DNA from: an uncultured Clostridia bacterium
GTDB lineage: Bacteria > Bacillota > Clostridia > TANB77 > CAG-508
Length of the DNA stretch: 64,000 bases
Direction: 5' to 3'
Assembly (NCBI GenBank): GCA_934133165.1
Contig: CAKPAW010000002.1
Location: 62,001-126,000 of the forward strand
The first letter of the stretch is position 1; each line of letters opens with the position of its first letter. The translations under genes were made by a program, and so were the position numbers. The notes under the pieces were generated by a model, which saw only the letters and a program-made list of their open reading frames with translations, was not told the origin of the DNA and did no database searches. Shown here one piece after another: positions 34,449-43,406 of this stretch.

Positions 34449-35777
34449 ATGAAAAAGTTTAAAGGATTAAAAATAACAGTTATAGTTTTATTAATTATTT
34501 TATTATCAATGGTATCTTTTATTGGTATATATGTACAAGATAAAAATCAAGTTAAAAATATCTTACCAGAGTATATTTTATCAAGAGACTTAAAAGGACA
34601 CAGAAGAATTGAACTTAAGGTAAATGATGAAGTAAAAGAAACTAAAAAGTATGATGCAGATAATAATTTGATTACAGATGATACTACAGAAGTAGCAAGA
34701 ACAGAAGAAATTAAAGTTAATAGTGAAGAAATGCTAACTAAAGAAAATTATGAAGCTTCAAAAAAAGTAATAGAAAAAAGATTAGAAGAAATGCAAGTAA
34801 ACAATTATGATATAAGACAAAATTTAGAAAATGGAACTATTATTTTAGAATTACCAGAAGATGATAATACAGATCGTACAGTTGGACAACTATCTTTACA
34901 AGGAAAATTTGAAATTATAGATAAAGACTCAAATGAAGTATTAATGACAAATGATGATTTAAAATCAGTTCAAAGTAGATATGGAACAACATCTTCAGGA
35001 ACAACTTCAATTGTTCTTAATATACAATTTAATAAAGAAGGAACAGAAAAATTTAAAAATATAACAAATACTTATATACAAACAACAAAAACAGTAGAAC
35101 AAGAAGGGGAAGAAGCAAAAGAAGAAACTGAAAAAAAAGAAATATCTATAAAAATTGATGATACAACATTACTTTCAACATATTTTAGTGAGCAAGTAAC
35201 TAATGGTTTATTACAATTATCTGTTGGATCTTCTACTAATAGTACAACAGAAGAATTACAAGAGTATGCTAAAGAAGCAACTAGTATGGCAGCATTATTA
35301 GACTCAGGAAAAATGCCTATTGTATACAAAGTAGAACAAAATAAATATATCCTTTCAGAGGTTACACAAGATGTAATAGAAAAAGTAATAGTAGTTTCAA
35401 TAATTGTTCTTACATTAGCTATTATTTATTTAATTATAAAATATAAAGGAAAAGGTATATTAGCAGGTATTTCTATTATAGGATATGTAGCATTACTATT
35501 ATTAGCAATTAGATATGCTAACGTAGAGGTATCTATAGCAGGTATTATAGAAATTTTATTTAGTACATTAATAAATTATATGTTAGTAGTTAGTATGTTA
35601 AAAGAAGAAAAAATAAATAATGCTATTAAAAAATATAGTTTAATACTTATACCTACAGTAGTTATTGCAATTGCATTTACATTCGCAAATATTGCAGTTG
35701 GAACAGTATTATTCTGGGGAATAGTTATAGCAATGTTATATAATATAAGTGTAACAAACTTATTATTAAGAGATTAG
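34449..35777 (+). CDS. secD: Divergent SecD-like protein
   Basis: A 442-aa protein with SecD layout: TM1 (about 7-28), a large extracytoplasmic P1-type domain (about 30-305) and five C-terminal helices. The usual GLDLxGG start of P1 is degenerate (SRDLKGHRRIEL). The TM4 stretch normally reading VDANVLIFERIKEE is here LINYMLVVSMLKEE, without the proton-path Asp. The family pulls translocating proteins across with the proton-motive force; loss of these residues questions that mechanism. It is operonic with the HD gene and the SecF-like gene. Confidence 0.72.
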   Translation: MKKFKGLKITVIVLLIILLSMVSFIGIYVQDKNQVKNILPEYILSRDLKGHRRIELKVNDEVKETKKYDADNNLITDDTTEVARTEEIKVNSEEMLTKENYEASKKVIEKRLEEMQVNNYDIRQNLENGTIILELPEDDNTDRTVGQLSLQGKFEIIDKDSNEVLMTNDDLKSVQSRYGTTSSGTTSIVLNIQFNKEGTEKFKNITNTYIQTTKTVEQEGEEAKEETEKKEISIKIDDTTLLSTYFSEQVTNGLLQLSVGSSTNSTTEELQEYAKEATSMAALLDSGKMPIVYKVEQNKYILSEVTQDVIEKVIVVSIIVLTLAIIYLIIKYKGKGILAGISIIGYVALLLLAIRYANVEVSIAGIIEILFSTLINYMLVVSMLKEEKINNAIKKYSLILIPTVVIAIAFTFANIAVGTVLFWGIVIAMLYNISVTNLLLRD

Positions 35778-35799
35778 ACTAAAGTGAAAGGAGCAAATT

Positions 35800-36462
35800 A
35801 TGAAGAAGAAAAATTTAATAGAAATACTACTTGGAATAATTATAATTATTGGAATTATATTAACAGCCACTATTGGATTAAATTTAGATTTAATGTATTT
35901 AAGCCATAAAAGTATAGATATAAATTTACAAAAACAATTTGAAAATGAAGATGTATACAAAATAGCAAAAGAAGTTTTTGAAAACCAAAAGATAAAAGTA
36001 CAAAAAGTAGAATTATATGAAGATATGGTATCAATTATAGTAAAAGATGCAACAGATGAACAATTAGAAAATTTAAATACAAAACTAAATGAAAAATACG
36101 AACTAGAAAATAAAAAAGATGATATGGTAATAACAAATGTGCCAAGTGTAGAAATATCAGATTTAGTAAAACCATATATTTTACCAGTAAGTATTTCATT
36201 TGTAGTAATTATTGTTTATCTAGTAATATATATGGCTATAAACAATAGAGTAAACAGAAAACTAAGCATTTTAAAAGAAATTTCAAAAGCAATATTAACT
36301 ATAATAGGAATAGAATTATTATATTTATCAGTATTTGCTATTACAAGATTAGAAATAAATTATACTACTCTTCCAATAGGAGTTATAATATACGCATTTA
36401 CAACAATACTAATATTAATGAACTTAGAAAAACAATATAAAATAGAAGAAAAGAAGAAATAA
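35800..36462 (+). CDS. secF: Shortened SecF-like protein
   Basis: A 220-aa protein: one N-terminal helix (about 7-27), a small extracytoplasmic domain (about 30-120, normally opening with GIDFTGG; here DLMYLSHKSIDINL) and about four helices. It is some 80 residues shorter than typical SecF and ends right after the last helix. Assignment rests mainly on position after the SecD-like gene and overall topology. AAAGGAG precedes the start. Confidence 0.6.
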   Translation: MKKKNLIEILLGIIIIIGIILTATIGLNLDLMYLSHKSIDINLQKQFENEDVYKIAKEVFENQKIKVQKVELYEDMVSIIVKDATDEQLENLNTKLNEKYELENKKDDMVITNVPSVEISDLVKPYILPVSISFVVIIVYLVIYMAINNRVNRKLSILKEISKAILTIIGIELLYLSVFAITRLEINYTTLPIGVIIYAFTTILILMNLEKQYKIEEKKK

Positions 36463-36474
36463 TATATATAACAA

Positions 36475-36519
36475 AAAATAGACATTATTCATAAAATAGA
36501 ATAGGATGTCTATTTTTTT
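36475..36519 (+). terminator. Rho-independent terminator of the secDF-like operon
   Basis: AATAGACAT...ATGTCTATT stem followed by T residues that merge into the repeat at 36520. Confidence 0.7.
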
Positions 36520-36631
36520 AGATAGTAGGAAATTTCTCCTAGTAGGAGGAATTTCCGTACTAGATAAATATGGAAATTTATAGATTTTCTAACAATTTCC
36601 ATTGTGTAGAAAATGTTAAAATCATTTTTTT
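36520..36631 (+). repeat. Double-hairpin repeat family 1, copy 2 (diverged)
   Basis: The first hairpin is well kept (GATAGTAGGAAATTTCTCC / GGAGGAATTTCCGTACTA). The second is diverged (AGATTTTCTAAC...GTAGAAAATGTT) but still ends in a T-run. Orientation is the same as the upstream gene. Confidence 0.75.
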
Positions 36632-36657
36632 GATAGTAGAAATAAGGAAGTGAGAAA

Positions 36658-37011
36658 ATGAAAATAAAAATATATGAGACATTAAGAAAAATGTTTAAAA
36701 TGTCAAATAATAGAGAAGAAACTAGTATAGACTATGAAGAAATTAAAACAATTATGAAGAATGATAAAAATGCCACTTTGGTAGATGTAAGAAGTCCACA
36801 GGAATATAGAGAAGGGCATTTAGATGGAAGCATAAATATTCCACTTTATGATTTAGAAAGAAATTGTGAAGAACTATTAAAAGATAAAAATAATACAATA
36901 ATTTTAGTGTGTCAATCTGGAAGTAGAAGCAAAAAAGCATTAAAAACATTAGAAAATATAGGATATTCTAGTGTGTATCAATTAGATGGGGGATTAGATA
37001 ATATAAAATAA
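36658..37011 (+). CDS. Rhodanese-domain sulfurtransferase
   Basis: A 117-aa single rhodanese domain: TLVDVRSPQEYREGHLDGSI (about 40-59), NIPLYDL, active-site loop CQSGSRSKKA (Cys about 88) and QLDGGLDNI at the end. It transfers sulfane sulfur to thiol acceptors; the partner is not evident. The first 20 residues are basic without a signal peptide, so it is cytoplasmic. A GTCCCC repeat begins at the stop codon. Confidence 0.92.
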   Translation: MKIKIYETLRKMFKMSNNREETSIDYEEIKTIMKNDKNATLVDVRSPQEYREGHLDGSINIPLYDLERNCEELLKDKNNTIILVCQSGSRSKKALKTLENIGYSSVYQLDGGLDNIK

Positions 37012-37046
37012 AAGGACAAAAGTGACCCGTCCCCAATTGTCCTTTT
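37011..37046 (+). repeat. GTCCCC-type palindromic repeat after the rhodanese gene
   Basis: AAAGGACAA...GACCCGTCCCC...TTGTCCTTTT. It starts at the stop codon of the rhodanese gene and ends 5 bp before the ytxC stop (37051), so it also serves the convergent gene. Confidence 0.8.
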
Positions 37047-37050
37047 AAAT

Positions 37051-37911
37051 TTAAGGAGCATCTTTACTGACATTATTTAGAATTCGATAAGTCCTACAAA
37101 TATTGCAGTCATTACAAATAGAAATTCTACTTCCAAAAACTAGTTTTAATGTATTTATAAATTCGTCTTCAATGCCAATTAAATGAATCTCTATTTTTCT
37201 AGGTAAAAGAGTAAGTAGAGCATTTAATGCATAATCATTTGAAGAAAAAGAAATGTCAGATAAATATTTAGCATTGAAATTATTATCTCTTAAATTAATA
37301 AGATTTTTGTGTTCATTTAGTAGAATAGAGTTACCATTAGTGTAAATTAGGTGAACAATATTAGAAGCGGGTTCTTTTGTATCTATATATAACTTTAACA
37401 AATTTATAAATTCAGTGTATTCTTTTTCAATTACATATTCATTTACACTGGTATCTACAATTTCTTCTAAAGTACTTAAATAAGTATTTAAGCGAAATGT
37501 AACAAAACCATCTAAAATCATAGATTTATTAGAGTTAATATATTCTAATACAGAAGCCCAAATTTCTTGTTTTTTATATTTCAAATTAGAATCTTCTTCT
37601 AAAATAATGTGTTCATAACAATTTTCTTCAATAAGCTTTTTTTCAAAATCATCAAAGTAGAAATATTGAAAATTTATAATTCTTCTTATTAAAATAGGTT
37701 CGTAGAAAAAGATAATGCAATCAGCTAGTAAATCGGATAAAAAGTTTAGAAAAGAACTTAAAGCATTTCCTTTATAATGTATAATTACGTTGTGATAACA
37801 TTTGAATTTTTTACTTATAAAATAAATATTTTCTAAGGAAGAGGTTTCTATATTTTTTAATAGATAATCTATAATTTCACTATTATTTGTTTTTATACAA
37901 AAAGACTTCAT
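37051..37911 (-). CDS. ytxC: YtxC-like sporulation protein
   Basis: A 286-aa protein matching YtxC in length (about 280 in Bacillus) and pattern: LDGFVTFRLNTYLSTLEEIVDTSVNEYVIEKEYTEFI (here FVTFRLNTYL is the most diagnostic part) and the C-terminal ICNDCNICR cysteine cluster. It is a putative sporulation protein of unknown biochemical role. It supports an endospore-forming host together with spoIVA. GGGG ribosome site before ATG 37911. Confidence 0.8.
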   Translation of the reverse strand: MKSFCIKTNNSEIIDYLLKNIETSSLENIYFISKKFKCYHNVIIHYKGNALSSFLNFLSDLLADCIIFFYEPILIRRIINFQYFYFDDFEKKLIEENCYEHIILEEDSNLKYKKQEIWASVLEYINSNKSMILDGFVTFRLNTYLSTLEEIVDTSVNEYVIEKEYTEFINLLKLYIDTKEPASNIVHLIYTNGNSILLNEHKNLINLRDNNFNAKYLSDISFSSNDYALNALLTLLPRKIEIHLIGIEDEFINTLKLVFGSRISICNDCNICRTYRILNNVSKDAP

Positions 37912-38096
37912 ATCGTAAAAAAATCCCCTTTCTTTTATATGTAATTATTATCTACTAAAAAACTTTAGATATACATATTTTATTCGAAAGGGAAAATTTT
38001 GGTAACTTGGGCTTGAAAAAAATGTAACAAATATTATATAATAAGAAAAAATATTAAAACTAATAATTAGTATTTAATCAAAAGGAGGATTACAAC

Positions 38097-38354
38097 ATGA
38101 GGACTGAATTATTGGTAGTAATTATTATACTAAGTGTAATTACAGTTAGTAGCTTATTTTTATCTATATGGAATGTTTTTGTTACTAAAAAACAAACTAC
38201 ATTTTCAGCAACTGATTTTTTCTTTGGACTTGGTTTGGTACCCATTGCAGGTTCAACAAATAATATTTATATTATGTTAGCAACAACAATTATCTTTATT
38301 ATATGGCTTATAGTAATAGGTATAAAATGCTGGAAAAATCAGAAGAAAAAGTAA
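38097..38354 (+). CDS. Small membrane protein, 85 aa
   Basis: Three hydrophobic segments (about 6-24, 38-52, 56-76) and a basic C-terminal tail. No family recognised. AAAGGAGG precedes the ATG, and a promoter TTGAAA with TATAAT lies about 70 bp upstream. A bidirectional terminator follows. Confidence 0.6.
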   Translation: MRTELLVVIIILSVITVSSLFLSIWNVFVTKKQTTFSATDFFFGLGLVPIAGSTNNIYIMLATTIIFIIWLIVIGIKCWKNQKKK

Positions 38355-38365
38355 ATATGTTAAAT

Positions 38366-38395
38366 AAAAAAGAAAGCAACCGGCTTTCTTTTTTA
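38366..38395. terminator. Bidirectional terminator
   Basis: AAAGAAAGC/GGCTTTCTTTT hairpin with A-run and T-run on its two sides, between the 85-aa gene (+) and the GH57 gene (-). Confidence 0.8.
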
Positions 38396-39985
38396 TTAAT
38401 AATATATTTTATAATCAATTTCAGGGAAGATACAATCTCTTTTTTCTACAAGCTTTAGAAAGTCAGTGTCTATATTATCCTCTTTTATTTGATCATATAA
38501 TTTTGTAAAACGTCCAATATGGTCTTTAATTCTCTTTTTAGCATAATCAACCATTGTACCATTTGTAATAATAAATAGCCAATCGCTACTTTGAGCAAGT
38601 AAAAGCTCTCTTGCACATTGATTCAAAGCTCTAATTTTTGTCTTATTTTTCTCATTATAGAATGTATGTGCAAGTTCAACCATTTTATCTCCAGCAACAT
38701 GTAAATGACGATGGACATAGTCATTTGTTTCGTTAAGCCAAACTTGACTATAACCATTTGCACCCCAACTAGAACGACAAGGTGTACATACTTGCATTTC
38801 AGGATACATATCTATATATTTGCCAGGTGTAATTAATTTGAAATCATTTTGGTCAAAGTGGATTTTTTTAAATAGTATATATAACCAATATGGACCTTCA
38901 TACCACCAATGACCATAAAGTTCAGCATCATAAGGGCAAAGTATAATAGGGGGCTTATCCATAAAAGATGCAGCCATATCTATTTGTTCTTTTCTACAAT
39001 CTAGAAAATGACCAGCCTGTTTTTCACAAGAGTCTTTTGCCCATTGAATGTTGTAAATATCTTTTTCTTCACATTTCCCAGTAATTCTGTGATACTTAAT
39101 TCCAGTATGCACTCTAACACCATCATGAGAAATATAAGGTTTAATGTAATCGTAAGGAGCATCATAGCCAATATCTCTGTAAAATTCACGATAATTAAAA
39201 TCTCCTGGATAACCATTTATAGAACTCCATACTTGTCTTGAAGATTCCATATCTCTACCAAAAGCTACAATTCCAGTAGGGGAAACAATAGGAGAGTATG
39301 TTCCATAAACAGGGGTAGGATCTGCATATAAAATTCCATGTGTTTCAGTAATAATATATTCTATGCCAAATTCTTTTAAATATTTATCTGCTTCAGGAAC
39401 ATATCCACACTCAGGAAGCCATATTCCACGAGGCTTTTTGCCAAAATATTTTTCATAAGTTTGAACACCAACTGCAATTTGTGCTTTTACAGTTTGTTCA
39501 GTTAAATATAAAATTGGGAAATATCCATGCGTTGCTCCACATGTTATAATTTCTAAAACACCTAAATCTTGGAAGTGTTTAAAACCTTCAATAATATTGT
39601 CATTGTAAATATCATGAAAAACATGTAAATCGTTAGAATACCTTTCAAAATAATATTTAGAAAGATCATTTACTCGTTTATCATATGTAGTTCTTTCAAT
39701 TTCCTTTTTTGCAAGTTCAATGTGTTTTTTTAAATATTTAATATATCTTTTTTGCAATAATTTATTATCAAGCATATTTAAAAGTGGAGGAGTCATAGAC
39801 ATTGTAATAGAGAAGTCTACTTTTTCTTCCACTAATTTTTCAAAATTAAGTAAAAGAGGAATGTAGGTTTCTGAAATTGCTTCAAATAACCATTGTTCCT
39901 CTAAATAATTTTCACTCTCTGGGTGATGTATAAAAGGCAAATGTGCATGTAGCACAAAGCTAACGTATCCTTTTGGTGTATTCAT
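38396..39985 (-). CDS. GH57 1,4-alpha-glucan branching enzyme
   Basis: A 529-aa GH57 protein with DUF1957-type C-terminus. HAHLPFIHHPE (about 13-23) opens the barrel. The nucleophile Glu is in GIWLPECGYVPEAD (about 182-195) and the acid Asp in CPYDAELYGHWWYEGP (about 357-372). The C-terminal helical domain is complete. It makes alpha-1,6 branches in glycogen. It follows the DUF4912 gene by 23 bp on the same strand, and a GT4 glycogen-synthase-like gene lies nearby. Confidence 0.92.
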   Translation of the reverse strand: MNTPKGYVSFVLHAHLPFIHHPESENYLEEQWLFEAISETYIPLLLNFEKLVEEKVDFSITMSMTPPLLNMLDNKLLQKRYIKYLKKHIELAKKEIERTTYDKRVNDLSKYYFERYSNDLHVFHDIYNDNIIEGFKHFQDLGVLEIITCGATHGYFPILYLTEQTVKAQIAVGVQTYEKYFGKKPRGIWLPECGYVPEADKYLKEFGIEYIITETHGILYADPTPVYGTYSPIVSPTGIVAFGRDMESSRQVWSSINGYPGDFNYREFYRDIGYDAPYDYIKPYISHDGVRVHTGIKYHRITGKCEEKDIYNIQWAKDSCEKQAGHFLDCRKEQIDMAASFMDKPPIILCPYDAELYGHWWYEGPYWLYILFKKIHFDQNDFKLITPGKYIDMYPEMQVCTPCRSSWGANGYSQVWLNETNDYVHRHLHVAGDKMVELAHTFYNEKNKTKIRALNQCARELLLAQSSDWLFIITNGTMVDYAKKRIKDHIGRFTKLYDQIKEDNIDTDFLKLVEKRDCIFPEIDYKIYY

Positions 39986-40008
39986 TAGTATTACTCCTTA
40001 TAAATTTG

Positions 40009-40881
40009 TTAGAACTTTGAAGATGGATTTCTTAAATCTAATTTATCAAAGCTAATTTTCTCATTTGCATACATTTTTTTATAAAACTCCTCAATAGATG
40101 AAATTTTACCAATTTTTCTAAGAAGAGAGAAACTTATAATATCTTTCTTTGTAGTGGTATTTGTTTTTACATTTCTAAAATATACAAATTTAGATAAATT
40201 ATCAAATAATATATGATCATTTGGTGCATCTATATCATTTGAGTTTGCAATATATAAGTAATTATTATTTATTGTTACATATTCGTTTATAGGACGTCTG
40301 CCAAGTTCTATTTTATAATCACAATTACTATCTGCAATAGTTAAATACCAACTATTTGCAAAGTCATTTATATCTATCTCAAAAGAATAATTCATTGTTA
40401 AATTGTGAACTATTAAAACTGGTTTTGTATTATTGAAAAAATATTCTCCATACTTCTCAATATATTTATTTTTATCGTCATCTGAAATATCCCAATAAAC
40501 GAATAGAGTATTAGGAGTTTGAGCTAAAACTTTTACAACAGTTTGATTATAGCGATAAGGTAAGTCGTAGTATTCTATAATTTCTACTTTTTCTTTTTTA
40601 GTACTTTTTTTTGTAGCAGTTATTTTAGTTGTTTTTTTGGTAGTTTTAGTAGTAGATTTACCAGCAACTTTCTTAGAAGAGGATTTTGCTTTTGTAGCTG
40701 CTTTTTTTGTACTAGTTTTAGATTTATTAGAAATTTTATTTTCTGTTTTTTTACTATTTTTAGAAACTTCTTTATTTAAATTACTTTTAGATGTAGTTTC
40801 TTTTTTTAGTAATTTAGTAGTAGATTTTTTAGCACTTTTTTCTTCAATTATTTCAGTTTTATCTTTAGCTTTTCTTGGCAT
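40009..40881 (-). CDS. DUF4912-domain protein with Lys/Thr/Ser-rich N-terminus
   Basis: A 290-aa protein. Residues 1-95 are low-complexity Lys/Thr/Ser/Ala with histone-tail-like repeats (KKAATKAKSSSKKVAG). Residues 105-230 form a DUF4912 domain (LPYRYNQTVVKVLAQTP, LFVYWDIS) with possible carbohydrate-binding fold. The domain is commonly encoded beside GH57 enzymes and is thought to relate to glycogen metabolism. The basic tail may bind nucleic acid or polyanions, which is inference. AAGGAGG precedes the start. Confidence 0.82.
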   Translation of the reverse strand: MPRKAKDKTEIIEEKSAKKSTTKLLKKETTSKSNLNKEVSKNSKKTENKISNKSKTSTKKAATKAKSSSKKVAGKSTTKTTKKTTKITATKKSTKKEKVEIIEYYDLPYRYNQTVVKVLAQTPNTLFVYWDISDDDKNKYIEKYGEYFFNNTKPVLIVHNLTMNYSFEIDINDFANSWYLTIADSNCDYKIELGRRPINEYVTINNNYLYIANSNDIDAPNDHILFDNLSKFVYFRNVKTNTTTKKDIISFSLLRKIGKISSIEEFYKKMYANEKISFDKLDLRNPSSKF

Positions 40882-41057
40882 ATTTTCCTCCTTAGTAAAT
40901 AACGCATTTTATTCTTAATATATACTATATCAAAAGCTAAATAAATTCAATAGAAAAGAAAAGAAATAATATTACAATTATGTTACAAAAAAATATATTA
41001 AATCGAAATATTTTGTAATAAGACAAACAAAAAATGTAAAAAAATGTAATAAATTTG

Positions 41058-41086
41058 TTGACGCAATATAAACTTATTGATACAAT
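41058..41086 (+). promoter_or_regulatory. Sigma-A promoter of the repeat protein
   Basis: TTGACG (41058-41063), 17-bp spacer, TACAAT (41081-41086), 35 bp before the ATG at 41121. Its position rules out translation from 41055. Confidence 0.65.
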
Positions 41087-41120
41087 AAATAAAAATATAA
41101 CATATGAAAAGGAGAAACAA

Positions 41121-43176
41121 ATGAAAAATAAAGGGGAAAAAGCTATAACATTGATAGCATTAGTAATAACAATAATAATATTACTAATATTGGCAGGGAT
41201 AACAATAAACTTGCTACTTGGAAAAAATGGAATAGTAAAAAAAGCACAAGAAGGAAAAATAGGAACAGAAGTATCAAGAGAAAAAGAGATACTACAGATG
41301 TCACTATCTGGAATACAAGCAGATAACGAAGGAAACTTAATATTTGATGAAAATACATTATTAAAAAAATTAAAAAACTATACAAATGATGTAGAAGTAA
41401 CTAAAAGTGGAAACAAAATGTATTTGGTAAAATATACAGATAGTAACAGAGAGTATGAAGTATATTCAAATGGAGAAATAGATAAAGCAACAGAAAAAGT
41501 AATAGACAAAAATCCAGGAGAATTTGAAGGAGAAGGAACAGAAACAAATCCATATTTAATACAAAGTATAGAAGACTTAGTAGCACTATCAAATAAAGTA
41601 AATGCAGGAGAAAGCTACGAAGGAAAATACTTTAATATAGAAAATAACTTAAATTTTGCATCTAGAAATTCATATGTAAATCCAGATAGAACAGATTATG
41701 GAGATATAAATGGAAATGGAACAACAGATGCATTAATTACAGAATTAACAACAGAAAAAGGATTTACTCCAATCGGGACATCAAGAGGTTATTTTAAAGG
41801 AAATTTAGATGGAAAAGGAAATACAATTAGCAATTTATATATAAATAGAAATGAATATTTTATAGGATTTTTTGGCTATATATCAGGAAATAATACATTC
41901 AAAAACATAAACTTAAAAGATGTAGAAATTATAAATACACGAGATAATTCAGGAGGAATTATAGGATATAGTGAATCAACTACATTAAATATATATAATT
42001 CTACTATTTCTGGCAAACTTGAAAGTACAGGACATATTGCAGGAATATTAGGATATGTGACTAGAAATATAACTTCAATAAAAATAGAAGATTGTGTGAA
42101 TAATTCAGATGTTATAAGTGGGTATGCTAGTGGAATTATAAGCCAAATAGATGATGGACCAGAGGTAGAAATAAAAAATTGTATAAATAACGGAAATATT
42201 AATTGTAATACTGATTATGGATATGCAGCAGGAATTATAGCTTATACACGGAAGTTCTTCACAAAAATACATAAATATATACAATAGTTGTAATACAGGA
42301 ACTATAAGTGGTGGAGGAAATAAAGGTGGTTTAGTTGCTCATGCAAATCAAATAATCAATATAGATAATAGCTATAATACAGGAAATATTATAGGAAACA
42401 CTGGTGGATATATAGGTGGCATAATAGGAAGAGGATCTGTTGATTGTAGTGTTACAAATTCATATAATACAGGTGAAATAACTTGTAAAGGTATGTATGT
42501 AGGTGGAATTCTAGGAAGAAATGAGGGAAGCAAAGGAAAAATAGAAAAATGTTATAATACAGGAAATATTAGTTGCTTTTATGAATATTCTAAGACTTAT
42601 GGAGGAATAGTTGGAACTGGAAATATTCCAATAGATCAGAGTTACAATATAGGAACAATAAAAAGTGTATCTGAGAATACCGAGTTAGGAGGAATTGCAG
42701 GAGTAGCAAATAAGTCAATAACAAATAGTTATAACTTAGGAAAATTGGAAGTAGAAGGAAATAGAAGCTTGGCTGTAGGAGGAATTGTAGGAAGAGTAAG
42801 TAGTAGTGAAGCATCATTAGAAAATTGCTATAATGTAGGAGAAATAAAATATAAAGAAAATATTACTAGTAGCTATATTGGTGGAATATGTGGAGAAGGA
42901 GGTAATATAAAAAATGTGTATAGTATTGGAAAGTTAGAAAATACGCTAAATGATAGTATCATAGGTGCTGTTATAGGTAATATAGGACAATCAGCAGAAA
43001 AATTATATTACCTAAAAGGTGTATATTCTACAGCACTAGGAAGCACTAATACATCAGTAACAGCAGAAGAAATTGAAACATTAGAAAAAATGAAAGCAAA
43101 ATTAAATAGCAATTTAGCAACATTAGAAGGATGGAAAGAAGTAAATAATGGATATCCAATACTTTCTTGGCAATAA
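41121..43176 (+). CDS. Pilin-like N-terminus on a GLUG-type repeat surface protein; needs a +1 shift at CGG
   Basis: Residues 1-35 are a prepilin-type segment (KGEKAITLIALVITIIILL) followed by GKNGIVKKAQEGK. Then comes a spacer and, from about residue 210, ten or more GLUG-like repeats of the form SYNTGxI...GGIxGR. The frame from 41121 ends at 42287. Dropping the C of CGG at 42249 (ACA CGG AAG becomes ACA GGA AGT) joins it without stops to the remaining repeats, for 684 aa in total. GGAGAAACAA precedes the ATG. Probably exported and surface-displayed; an adhesin or polysaccharide-binding role is inferred from repeat type. Confidence 0.8.
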
Positions 43177-43199
43177 AGAAAAATAAAAGGAAAAAATCA

Positions 43200-43248
43200 A
43201 AAATTCAAATTATTAGATAAAATAAATTTAATAATTTGAATTTTTTTA
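43200..43248 (+). terminator. Rho-independent terminator
   Basis: AAATTCAAATTATT/AATAATTTGAATTT stem with seven T residues. Confidence 0.8.
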
Positions 43249-43406
43249 TTTATAATTATAAAAAATAAATTTTAACTATTAATAAAAAATATAATAAAAA
43301 AATTAAAATATTTTGTAAAAAAATGTTTACATTTATCAAAAATATGTATAGAATATTAGGAAGAAAAACAAAAGAAAATATAGAAGAAAGGGGTTAAATA
43401 TAACCT

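Noticed and set aside
41055..41120. Longer N-terminus of the pilin-like protein from 41055
   Set aside because: The added codons overlap the -35 and -10 boxes, and the strong ribosome site and prepilin-type start point to 41121.
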